From contig NW_026063259.1 in NCBI RefSeq assembly GCF_024362695.1, positions 62,001 to 126,000 on the forward strand: DNA of 64,000 nucleotides, given 5' to 3'. The notes under the pieces are model-generated. The model was not told where the DNA came from. It saw only the letters and a program-made list of their open reading frames with translations, and ran no database searches. Source of the DNA: Pectinophora gossypiella. Its lineage: Eukaryota; Arthropoda; Insecta; Lepidoptera; Gelechiidae. Position numbers and translations under genes: made by a program. Shown piece by piece: positions 42,385-52,644 of this stretch (its first letter is position 1; the number at the start of each line of letters is the position of its first letter).

Positions 42385-42961
42385 GAGTGCTGGCAAACGT
42401 AACAATAGTTGAGAAGATCACTACCAGAGGGCGCAGGAATGCAGAAAACTGAGCTGTCGAAGAGAACTGACATTATCTGTCAGGCTAACGTGAAGCTGTC
42501 TAATTGACATTAGTTGTCAGTGTCAGGCGGAAGCTGACGTTTGCTGTCAGTATCAAGCGGAGCTGACAGTGTCAAAGGGAAGTGACACATTTCAGGAAGT
42601 TCCGAAGAAGATCCACCAGAGGACGCTACTGTAAAGGAGTTAAAGTGTTACCATTTGAAGTGCAATTTGTGAAGTGCAAATCGTGAGTACATTTTACTTT
42701 AATTTACCAAGAAGAGAACATTTAAAAATTTGGGCGACTTTGAACTTTATTAATACTGAGACTTTTACTTTAACATATTTGAAAATAATTTGGGACTTGT
42801 AATTTCTGTGTGCATGTTAGTTTTAACTTAAAATATTTCTATAAAAAACGAAGGTACGGGGAATCTATGCCCAACTTCGACTAGAATTCTCAATCTCAAA
42901 CACTTGTAAAAATTTCGTCATATTTTGGTTACTAATACTAAATTCCTTTGTACTAATAAAA
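42385..42961 (+). other. probable leader region of the BEL gag
   Basis: No gene. It contains several TGTCAG-rich units (CATTATCTGTCAGGCTAACG, GACATTAGTTGTCAGTGTCA, GTTTGCTGTCAGTATCAAGC) within 42470-42590, then A/T-rich sequence up to the gag start. No LTR pair is seen. Confidence 0.4.
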
Positions 42962-43690
42962 ATGGAAGGACAATTAAATTTGCTGTCTCAACTTCATACT
43001 ACCATTAGTAAGGGATTTGACAACTATAAAAAGTCACCCAAGGATAGAATAACGATTGAGTACATTGAGGCAAGATTAGAAATTTTGGAAAACGATTGGT
43101 CTAAGTTTAGAGAGTTGCATATGTCACTTTTTCAATCATACGAAGAAGAAGATCTTGAAGATTCAAAATAAATATAAAAAATAATATTTATGATAAGACG
43201 GAAGATATTTATATATATTATAAGTCTAAGGGCAAATTTGATCGTAATTTGAATATACTTTATTGCACTTAACAACTAGTTACATCACAAACAAGAAATG
43301 GACGTTAATTTGTTATTGAAAGTAACTCAACCAACAATTCAAAGCACAGTGGACAACGATTATAGACCTAATTCCGCATCTGCTTCCTTGGTCAAGTTAC
43401 CAAAGATCTCCATACCTATTTTTTCAGGGAAATATAATGAATGGACTACCTTTAGGGACTTGTTTCTATCACTTATTGATAGAAGCAATTCATTGGATAA
43501 TGTTCAAAAACTCCATTATTTGAAAAGTCATTTGACCGGGGAAGCCGAACAGTTAATAAGATACATTGAAATAAGCGATTCAAATTATAGTCAATGTTGG
43601 GCTAAGCTTGAAGGTCGGTACAACAACAAAGTCTATTTAGTTGATTGTATTCTAAAAAAGTTGTTTGGTCAAAGACGTTCTAACGTAGTC
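42962..43690 (+). pseudogene. gag: BEL/Pao gag, truncated (element H)
   Basis: Starts with ATG 42962 (MEGQLNLLSQLHTTISKGFD), a helical N-terminus similar in style to BEL A Gag. It shifts to another frame at about 43170 and resumes with LVKLPKISIPIFSGKYNEW, RDLFLSLID, KLHYLKSHLTGEAEQLI and RYNNKVYLVDCILKKLFGQ, the DUF1759-type core. The family match stops at LFGQ (about 43675), so the rest of gag and all of pol are missing here. Confidence 0.78.
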
Positions 43691-44640
43691 TGCAATTGTT
43701 GTGTTCAATAAATGAGAAGTCACTTTTAAGTAATTTTAAATTGGGTTTATTTGAGACTGACACTGTTACATGGTAAAAAATGAAGATCAAAGAGAATGTG
43801 TGTTGCCACAGTAAAATTATGTGTGTATCTAACACAATTGGGGCGGGCATGAACCCTTTACACTATAGATGACTAACTTAATATTTTATGCTAACTTAAA
43901 AATAGAAAACAACTATCCTTAGAATAGTAAAAATGCAAAATTATCACTTTGTACTATGAATTAATAAACAAGTTATACAAGTAAAATTTATATCAGTTCG
44001 TATCACAACCTAAACACTAGTTATATAAAGTAAAATGAGATAGTGTCAACTTGAAATAGGCTACTAATTGTCTAATTGACCTATGAATACTTAAATATTA
44101 CCTTTCTGCTACTGTTAAATTTGTAAATTAGTTTATGCATTGTGAGTGCTATGTACACCGTTATTGTTACACATATCAGTCAGAATACCTAGTTAAGTTA
44201 TAGAATAAGCTCAATATGTGTGATGTGGTTGTACTTTTTTAAATAAATAAATAGGTATAGGTAAGTTATAAAAGGTAAAGTGACAGCAACAACGTGAGAA
44301 AAGTTAATAATATAGTACTAGTTTGAGATAGGTACTAATTATTGACATGTATACAAACTGTACAAACTGTAATTATTGACATGGATACATAACTAACTTT
44401 ATACAAGCAAAAGGATAGGTGTATGAACACTATGTTTCACATTGTATATATACTTTACATAAGTTAAAGAGAAGATGTATGAACACCAGGTGGGTAGTGA
44501 AACCACTAAATAACATAGGTACATAATACTCTTGGCATCGTAGTTAAGCAAGCTTGAAACTACACATCATAAATGAAGTCCTACGAGCAAACTTAAACTA
44601 AACTTAAAATTAATTAGCGTACTAGTTTAAGTACATCATG
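43691..44640. other. non-coding stretch, probably 3' UTR/LTR of BEL/Pao element G
   Basis: 950 bp, A/T-rich, no gene. It follows the stop of the minus-strand BEL/Pao pol, where a 3' UTR and LTR are expected. TGTTACATGG at 43766 is a possible LTR edge, but no second copy lies in the window. Confidence 0.4.
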
Positions 44641-47100
44641 TTAGTTTTCTGTAGGCAGAATAACAATCTTTGACACAGCCCTAGTGTGATATTTATGATC
44701 AGCAGTTACAATTTGTACTGTACGTACTTTGTTGTCATCACCAATATAAACCTTAGAAATCCTGCCAAGAGGCCATTGAAAAGGCGGGGTGGATGGGTGT
44801 TTTAGCAAAACTACCATGTTTTCTTTAATGTTATTTACCTCATATTGCCATTTGTGCCTCTGATGAAGACTTGACAAGTAGTCATGCGACCAGGCCCGCC
44901 AAAAATGCTGTCGAGCTTGCTCACAGGACCGCCAAAACTTAAGTCTGTTGATAGGGATCTCAGTGAGATCTGGACATGGGTACGATGTAAGAGGACAACC
45001 TATTATAAAATGGCCTGGTGTTAGGCAGGAAAAATCTGAAGGATCCTGAGACATGGGGGTGATGGGCCGAGAATTGAGAACGGCCTCAATCTCTGTAAAT
45101 ATGGTGGAAAGCTGCTCGTAAGTATAAGTTTTTATTCCAACAATACGCTTCATAATAATATGATATTTTGCTGACTTTACCGCGGCTTCCCACAAGCCAC
45201 CATGGTTGGGACTGTAGTCAGGTATGAAATGGAATTGAATGCCTTTATTGGCAGTGAAGTTACTTACTGAATTTTGAAAATCACTACTATTTGCAAGTTT
45301 ATAAAGGTCATTAAGCTTATTATGAGCACCTTTGAATGTTTTTGCATTATCTGAATAGATATCTGAAGGTAAGCCTCTGCGAGCTATGAAGCGCTTAAGG
45401 GCTGCGAGAAAGGCCTCAGTGGTCATGTCTGACACAACTTCTAAGTGTACAGCCTTTGTTGTGAAACAAACAATCACAAGAACATAGCCTTTAGACACTA
45501 TGCTTCGCCTTACTGTTGATTGCTTCACTTCAAATGGGCCGCAATAGTCCAGGCCCACCTTCTCAAAGACCCTGGCAGGATTTACTCTGTCCTTGGGCAG
45601 AGAGCCCATGAGCTGCTTAGCTCCTTCAGCTTTTAACCTACAACAGATTACACATTTATGTATTACACTTTTAATTTCACGTGTACCATTAATAATATTA
45701 TATTTTTGATTTAGGCTGTTCAAAGTCAGTTTTAAACCACCGTGCAATAAACTTAAATGCTCATTTACAATAATGAGTTTTGTGTAGTGGCATTTTTTGG
45801 GCAAAATGATGGGAAACCTCTTTGCATAGGGTATAGCAGCTTGATGTAGTCTTCCGCCCACTCTCAACAAATTGTTTTCATCAATGAAAGGGTATAATGA
45901 CTTTAAGTTTGATGCAATAACTTGGTTGTTTTTAATGGCATTAATTTCTTTAGAAAAGTAATGTTTTTGTATACACTTTATAATTGTGAGATGTGCGTTT
46001 TGCAATTCCTTTACAGACAGGCTTCCCATTTGTGTGTGCCGCTTTCTACACATATTTATGAACCTTAATACATAGGCCATTACATGTTGCATTTTATGCA
46101 AACTTGAAAGTTTTGTAAAAAAGGGTAATAATTCCTTATTATCCTGTATTACCGCTAAATTAATTTCTGTGTCCTCTGATGATCCCGGATGGATGCTCAA
46201 TGGTACCTCAATGCTGGACAAGTAGAAGTTGTATTCATTTGTGCTACATAAGTAATCTGGACCGTGCCACCATAATGTATTTTTAGCTAAATCTTGAGGA
46301 ATGCAGCCACGTGATAAAACATCCGCTGGGTTAAGCAAACTAGGCGTGTAATGCCAGCTCGCTGATTGTGTTAATCTATTTATTTCATGTACTCTATTTC
46401 CTATGTAAGCAGGCAGTTTTATGGAGTTGGACTTTAACCAACTCAGTACAATTTGTGAGTCGCAAAATAGATTAAATGTTGTAACATTACTAAATAACAA
46501 ACCAATTTTAGTAACAAGCTTAGCCAGCATTAATGCACCATTCAACTCCAGCTTAGGGATAGTAAGTTTTGAATTTAAGGGGGCAAGCCTTGATTTTGAA
46601 GTCAACAAATGAACATGCACAGTATTATTAATTCTGAGCTTTATATAAATGCAACAACAATAAGCACCCGAAGAGGCATCACAGTAACCAATTATTTGTA
46701 TTTCATCAGAGTCAGCTAAGTACAAATTGCGTGGTATTATTATATCAGGCATATTTATGAGACTGAAATAGAAATTTTGCCAAACCTCGACCTGGTCCGC
46801 AGGTAGCGGGGTGTCCCACTCCAAGTTGCAACGCCAAATCTGCTGCAGTATTAGCTTGGCACAAACAACAATAGGACCAGTGAAACCCAACGGATCAAAC
46901 ATTCTGCTGATAGAACTTAAGACAGTACGCTTAGTGGGTTTGTCAGATGTAGTTACATTCTTACCACTCATTTTGAATACATCCTCTTTAGCATCATAAG
47001 ATAAGCCTAATGTTTTAACTGTCAAATGGTCCTCATTCAAATCCCTTGGATCAAATCCATACTTACTTTTCGGAATGTCTGATAAGAGATTGATATCATT
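44641..47100 (-). pseudogene. pol: BEL/Pao element G Pol: late RT, RNase H, integrase
   Basis: An 820-residue open stretch. It has the Pao RT C-terminus (RTVLSSISRMFDPLGFTGPI), the RNase H-like domain (IIGYCDASSGAYCCCIYI, LFCDSQIVLSWL) and the integrase zinc domain (HGGLKLTLN...HKCVICCRLKAEG). The DDE residues lie in VGLDYCGPFE, DIYSDNAKTFKG and NHGGLWEAAVKSAK, and a DUF5641-type end has HFWRAWSHDYLSSLHQRHKW. The stop at 44641 is natural. Upstream the gene continues at 60986 across the DIRS element: the serine-asparagine codons at the right junction join directly to DINLLSD at the left. Confidence 0.88.
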
Positions 47101-47114
47101 AAACAACTGTACCT

Positions 47115-47266
47115 TTATTCGAAACCTATTTTATGAGAGTGGCAACACTGTCTTCTTTCTGATTGGTCACAGGTATACCTGTCCCTTTCTAGCATGCTTG
47201 TCCTTTTCTACCCCTTCCACCAGGCGGGGGCGTTCAAGTGGTATTGAATGCTGTATGTCATTGGCG
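47115..47266 (+). repeat. left inverted terminal repeat of DIRS
   Basis: TTATTCGAAACC...TGTCATTGG is the reverse complement of 60787-60938 with about one difference (G/A within GGGGGCGTTC). Confidence 0.88.
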
Positions 47267-47417
47267 ATTTGTTTTTCGAACTGAGCGGTCGAGTAAGAAA
47301 AATATTTTCAAGTTACCTTTAAATTTTTTTTTTATGTTTCTAACGGTTTTTGCCGTTTATTACTAAGTTCAATTATTAAAAAAAAAAAAAAAAAAACTTT
47401 AATAACGAGTGTTTACG
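47267..47417 (+). other. DIRS leader with A-run
   Basis: Non-coding, ending in a run of about 18 A (47378-47396) before the ORF1 start. No other signal recognised. Confidence 0.5.
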
Positions 47418-47926
47418 ATGGAGAATACAAATCCTGAGCATGGTCCCTTATCGGTACCCCCGAGACCGACGGGGACTAAGCGCAAGCTTCAACAAGACGC
47501 GACTGACAACAAGCGCCAACGGATGTCTTTCGATCCAAACATTATTTACAATCTGACACAACAGGTTAGCCAAATTCAAGATTTTTTACAAACACTCGTC
47601 CAGCAAAATTCTTTGGGAGATAACGACTACGCTGACGATGAAGATGACGCCTTGTCATTGGATACCAGTGGTGATTTATATCCCGAGGCGGAGGCTCCTG
47701 CCCCGCCATCTACACAAAATCTGTCAGGGGCGGTCAACCCAACCCCCCAATATCTCGTACTAGAAGCGGTCAATCCAACCCCTCAATCTTTCTTACCAGA
47801 GGCGGTCAATCCAACCCCTCATGATATTACACCTGAGGCGGTCACACCAACCCCTCAAAGTGACGTGCTTATCGCAGAAAATACCTCTCCTCAAGAGGTA
47901 TTCTCGTTTAAGTTCAATACAACCCT
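47418..47926 (+). pseudogene. DIRS ORF1 (Gag-like), N-terminal part
   Basis: Begins MENTNPEHGPLSVPP, basic (TGTKRKLQQDATDNKRQRM), then a helical segment (YNLTQQVSQIQDFLQTLVQQ) and an acidic stretch. Four tandem EAVNPTPQ-type repeats (about 13 residues each) lie at 47729-47870. The frame is cut after KFNTT by Gypsy B and resumes at 56557. Role by analogy: structural/RNA-binding protein of DIRS particles. Confidence 0.65.
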
Positions 47927-48043
47927 GTAGTGTAGTAGTATATGTATTTATAAGTTATGTATGATGACTAAGATAGGTTCCATTAATAAAGGAGTCTTGA
48001 GATGATACTCGGCTGTTTCACTCGTCCCGAACCTGACCTTACA
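47927..48043 (+). repeat. 5' LTR of Gypsy B (117 bp)
   Basis: Shares ATAAGTTATGTATGATGACT to GAACCTGACCTTA with the 3' LTR. The first about 25 bases differ between the two, so the 5' edge relies on the ACCCT duplication. Contains AATAAA. Confidence 0.75.
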
Positions 48044-49055
48044 TGGCGACCCTGCCATGTCTGGCATCAGCCGCTCGCGACGCGTTTAATATTACAAAAA
48101 ATAAGTAAAAATAAATCGACTATGGACTCTTCACATCAAAAACTACAAATAAAATAACCTTATAAAATGTGTAACGCTAAAGCACCACCGCCTCCACCGC
48201 CGACGCAAATAACTTCACAAATTGGGTATCAGAACACTATACAGGGTGTTAGTGACATCGTAACGAAAAAAAAAATGGAACGCCTATTTTATTGTACTAA
48301 AAACGATGGTGGGTGTTTTTCTTGTCGCAAATGTTTAATTAAGATTTTCAATTTTTACTGTGCCGCAATGTAAGTCGAACAACGCGCCACACAGACGCTA
48401 AACTTACGCGCGGCTACGTTACGCGTGCGTGATACGATGTTGATATCTAGGTAGGAGTTTTCATTCTCTTGTATTTAGATGCTTAGTGGTTCAACGTTTA
48501 AAAATGTTGTTTGTTGAAGTAGAACACCTACTGCCACGATTTTTCACGCACGGTACCTACCTACCAGTTATTAAAACGTTCCTAACTTATTAACAATAAA
48601 AACCCTACTCTTGCCTTACCTTAATTGTTATTCCTCCGGATGAAGTACCTAGGTAGGTACCCTAGAACATGTCACGTCACGTAGGTATGCAACATCGCGT
48701 TTCCTCCGCGGTAGGTAGGTATCACACGCACTCACAAACACAACACCTTGCTGCTTTAATAAACATCAACAATCTTCCATACTTTTGCGCAGTAAATGGT
48801 CTATGATCTATCATCATAGTCGACACTACTCATTTACAGAATGAAACAAACACTCACAAACACGAAAAAAATATCCTCGAAAAACATCACGCGATTCGGG
48901 TCAAGCTTAGTATTCGACTGAGCGGAAGCGCGCGGCGGCGGCGTTAGCGCAAAGCATCAAAGGCGCCGACTAAGGGCGCCGACGACGCACCGGCCGCGGC
49001 CGAGTCGAGCCGACGACTAGAGAGAGAGAGAGAAGTATGTTTATGGTGCAAGTGA

Positions 49056-49410
49056 CAGAGAAAGAAATAGTATCTGTTCGTATGCCTACTTTATTGGCGA
49101 GCGTTGCCCTTGACCCGTGCGCCGGCTATTCACCTGCGCATAGCTGAAGTTGTAGATACGTTATTATTATTATTGATGACATTGATAAAATTTAATAATT
49201 AGTAATTTTTATTTGTTTATTTTAAATGTGCGTTCTATGCAGCTTAAAACACAATATGGGACTAAAAAAAATCTATTATTTTTATGAATTTGGCGACAGG
49301 AAACTTCACTTGATACCTATCAACTCAAAGAAATACCTAGTATCTGTTCGTAATGCCTACTTTATTGGCGCGCGTTGCCCTTGATCCGTGAGGCTATTCA
49401 CGTCCGAGTA
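49056..49410. repeat. inner copies of the TIR-element end module
   Basis: 49056-49320 resembles 50518-50803: GACAGAGAAAGAAATAG, TTCGTA.TGCCTACTTT, GTTCTATGCAGCT.AAA, CACAATATGG, ATGAATTT.GCGAC. A further partial copy of the first part starts at 49327. The extreme end (50804-50872, with the TIR) is missing from the inner copies. Confidence 0.7.
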
Positions 49411-49489
49411 TCCATCAAGACAGATCAAACAAGCCCTAACTCGGAGGTCTTGCGTCCCAGGATCCTTTAATTATGTCTTAGAACCTTCT

Positions 49490-49715
49490 TGGCCTATGTG
49501 GTCCAGTGGTTGAGCGATGGGATGCGGAGGGTCCGGGTTCGTATTCCGGTGGGGACATATCACAAAAATCTGTTTATAAGGCCTTTGGTTGGGACGTTAC
49601 AGGCTGATCACCTGATTGTCCGAAAGTAAAATGATCCGTGCTTCGGAAGGTACGTTAAGTCGTTGCTCCCGTCTACTAGGTACTTATGTAAGCACGTAGC
49701 CGTTACATGAATATT
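49490..49715 (+). mobile_element. tRNA-headed SINE, 3'-truncated
   Basis: TGGTCCAGTGGTTGAGCG fits a pol III A box and GGGTTCGTATTCC a B box, about 40 bases apart. The body GGCTGATCACCTGATTGTCC and GATCCGTGCTTCGGAAGGTA is common in lepidopteran SINEs (from memory). No A-rich end is seen. It is not a tRNA gene: the acceptor stem does not close. Confidence 0.7.
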
Positions 49716-50517
49716 GTACACAGAACAGGATAGGTTTAATTAGTTCTTTACTGATGATTTAACAATGAGATTTATAAAACCACGAATAACTTAGTACTTA
49801 GTACCTCGGTACGGTACCAACATGTAACAAGAAAAATAAGATCACTCCTCTCGGACAATTTTTTTCTTTGAACATGCCGACATTGCCTACGGGGCGAAGT
49901 TGCCGAACTATCGATAGGTAGATTATCAATTGTTGAACTTGAAAATTGTCTAAACTATCGAAAGTAGTGATAGTACATTTAGATCGATACTAGCGATAGT
50001 ACCGATAGGTCTTGCTTTGTAACAATAATGGGTATTGATCTAAAAGATCTATCGATAGGTACCTACTATTGGTTTTTTTTTAACTAGGTATCGATAGAAT
50101 ATCGATAGGCAACACTCTGGCGGAGTGTCCGCCCAATTCTAGACGCGATCTCGCTCGATTTTTGTGTAGCGAGGTTTTGCGTAGGTACTTACATACTAAG
50201 TTGGTGGATGGTTGACATAGTAGGTAACTAATTACCTAATCTGTGGTGGTTGTGTTAGTTGGTTGTTAGTTATTCTAATGACAACAAAGAATACAATTAT
50301 TTACTGTTTCAACTGTTTTAGGTAGATAATGGCCCTGATTCCTATGAGTAAATGAATGAATAACCCGGTCGAATCAAAAAGGTATCTCGCTGGTAACTTA
50401 ATTCTGTCGGTTGTTTTAGATTTCTGCTTAAAATTGACGTGTATTCCATAAATTTTATGCCTGTTGATTATCCGTCCATTTAAGAATAAGAATAAAATAA
50501 ATTTATAATTTACGATA

Positions 50518-50872
50518 GACAGAGAAAGAAATAGGATCGGTTCGTAGTGCCTACTTTGTAGGCCGCGCCGCCGCCGCGCCGCCGCCGCCGGCGTGCGGAG
50601 CGGGGCGCGCGGCGCGGTGCGTGTGGCCGTTGACCCGTTCGAGCAGCTGTTGTCTCCATTACATCGAAAATTTTCGATAATTTGTCATTATTGTTTTTTT
50701 TATTGAAATTTGGGTTCTATGCAGCTAAAAGCACAATATGGAATCGAAAATAATTAAAAACAAAACTCAAAATTTCATGAATTTTGCGACGGAAAATTCC
50801 ACTAGATATTAACTCAGAATCATGGTCTGAATCATCCCTCTCAGTATTCGTTACGATGTCACTAACACCCAG
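50518..50872. repeat. right-end module of the TIR element
   Basis: Terminal 355 bp including the GC-rich CCGCCGCC patch, TTAACTCAGAATCATGGTCT and the right TIR. It is the likely source of the inner duplicates. Confidence 0.65.
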
Positions 50873-51389
50873 TATACAACACCCAAGCGGAAACCCATAT
50901 TGGACTGATTTCGTGGTGTATGCTGGCCTTCATACTAATTTTTATGATGGTCGGAATTATCGTCACAGTGCGTTACTGCGTGAAATGTTTCAACAAAAGA
51001 GTCGACCGCGGCGTCGATGCTGGCATGCTACAGCTGCAGAAGATCGGTTAGCTGTCTTCAAACGATTATCTACCACTCTTCGGTCTGCGGCGTGAACGTG
51101 ATGCAACATGTTTGTGAAAAGTGATAAGTGAGTGAAAGTAAACGGCGTTAAAACGGTATGTACAATGAGTGAAAAAAAAGTGAGAAATGACGTTATTAAA
51201 ATAAAAAGACAATTTAAAATATATATATAAATATATTTACCTAGCATTTTAGATACTATATGCTTATAGAGATAAATATTTAATAGAAATATATAAGTAA
51301 TTACTAGCTAAAAAAATATATATATTTCACATGGGAAGGTTTGTTATTTAGTTACGTTTAATTCTAAGGCAGTTTAATGTGCGATTTTT

Positions 51390-52644
51390 ATGGCCGAATA
51401 TTTGAAAAAGCTTAACGATGACATACGTGCCATTAGAGAATATTTAATTAAAATTGGACCTAAAAGGCGTAGAAATAGTGCAACAGCAAAGAAAAAGATA
51501 GAAAGTGTAGAAGAATTGGTTAAACAGTTTAATAGTTACCTAGATTCTATTCAAAAAGTATTACGGTTTAAGGATGAATTAGAGAAGGAGGAAATTAACA
51601 GAAATTCTACAGATTTCAGAAAATTATATGCAGACATACAGGCTTTATGCTCCTGCACAGGACGCTCAGAGGAAGAGGAAACTGAGCAAAGCGCAGAAGA
51701 AGAATCAGAGCAGAGTGAAGACCAACAGTCAAAGGTAAGTGTTAGTAGTAATAGTGAGGACAAGCATTCACCAAACATGGCGAAATTCGATTTAAAAATT
51801 GCCCTTAGCCTATTGCCGGTTATGACTGACAAAGAGGAGAACACCAAGGAGTTAATTGATAGGATAGAATACTATGGCTCCACCTTAGTATCAGGGGAAG
51901 TCTCACAATTAATTTCCTTTGTTTTAAAAACGCGTCTCTCTCAATCAGCAAAGTTAAAAAATAGCAGGTAGTAAATATGAAACCTTCAATGATCTACTTA
52001 CAGCAATGCGTACACATTTACTATCCCAAAAGGCAGCGACAGCAATTCAATCGAAATTGCAAACTATTAGGCAGAACGAGCGCAGCATATCAGATTTCGG
52101 GCAAGAAATTTCAGAAGCATTTAGAGATTTAACAATTTCGCAGGCCAACGGAAACACAGATCATTATAGTATTTTGTGTCCATTGAACGAAAAGTTCGCA
52201 ATAAAAAGGTTTGCCGACGGCCTACGAAATCGTCGAATCGGCACAATAATTACAGCACGCGATTACAAATCGCTCAAAGATGCGGTACAGGCAGCCCAAG
52301 AAGAAGAAATGTCATCACCAACTTCGGCAGACATTATGGGCATGCGAAGACAAGGTCGAGGTAACTTCATCTCCCGTAGAAGTTACAGAGGACAACGCGA
52401 TTCTTACACAAGAGGACCACGGTATTCAAGAGGTAATCAAAATTATAGATATACCCCACAACCACATCAGACTAATACCAGAGGGTGGTCACGTGCAGCG
52501 ACGTCAAGAGGTAGGTATAACCAACGGCGTCCCTATACACATGAAAATGTTCACGTGATTTCATCCGAAACACGCGCCACCACAGATGAGTCACAGCGCG
52601 TTCAATCACCTGTCGAGTCATTCAACCATTTTTTTCGAGCCTAG
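51390..52644 (+). pseudogene. gag: Gypsy B Gag (frameshifted)
   Basis: Two frames, 51390-51971 and 52006-52644, together colinear with Gypsy A Gag. They contain FDLKIALSLLPVMTDKEENT, ISFVLKTRLSQSAKLK, then ATAIQSKLQTIRQNERSISD, FAIKRFADGLRNRRIGTII, and an RG/RY-rich C-terminus without zinc knuckles. The shift lies near 51965. The gag-pol junction has seven T (TTTTTTTCGAGCC) against eight in Gypsy A, so the ancestral -1 site seems to have lost one base. Confidence 0.8.

Larger units (their letters stand above)
48242..50872. mobile_element. 2.63-kb DNA element with 26-bp terminal inverted repeats
   Basis: Begins CAGGGTGTTAGTGACATCGT and ends with the inverse, ...GATGTCACTAACACCCAG, one mismatch in about 26 bp, flanked by TATA (48238-48241, 50873-50876). 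There is no transposase, so it is non-autonomous. Inside are GC-rich patches (48920-49015, 50560-50635), a duplicated end module, a SINE and a cluster of TATCGATA palindromes. Superfamily unknown; the duplication could equally be read as TA. Confidence 0.75.
48167..51051 (+). pseudogene. small membrane-protein ORF of Gypsy B, interrupted
   Basis: Starts MCNAKAPPPPPPTQ at 48167, the position and opening (MC-AK) of the Gypsy A small ORF. It is interrupted at 48241 by the TIR element. After 50873 one frame encodes SWCMLAFILIFMMVGIIVTV, a single hydrophobic segment followed by a cysteine- and arginine-containing tail with a stop at 51049-51051. The two parts are one base out of frame when rejoined at TATA, so another indel has occurred. 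Conservation of a membrane segment in two diverged elements is the main evidence for a gene. Confidence 0.5.

Noticed and set aside
49490..49570. A tRNA gene
   Set aside because: A and B boxes are present, but no closing acceptor stem or anticodon arm; the downstream body is SINE-like.
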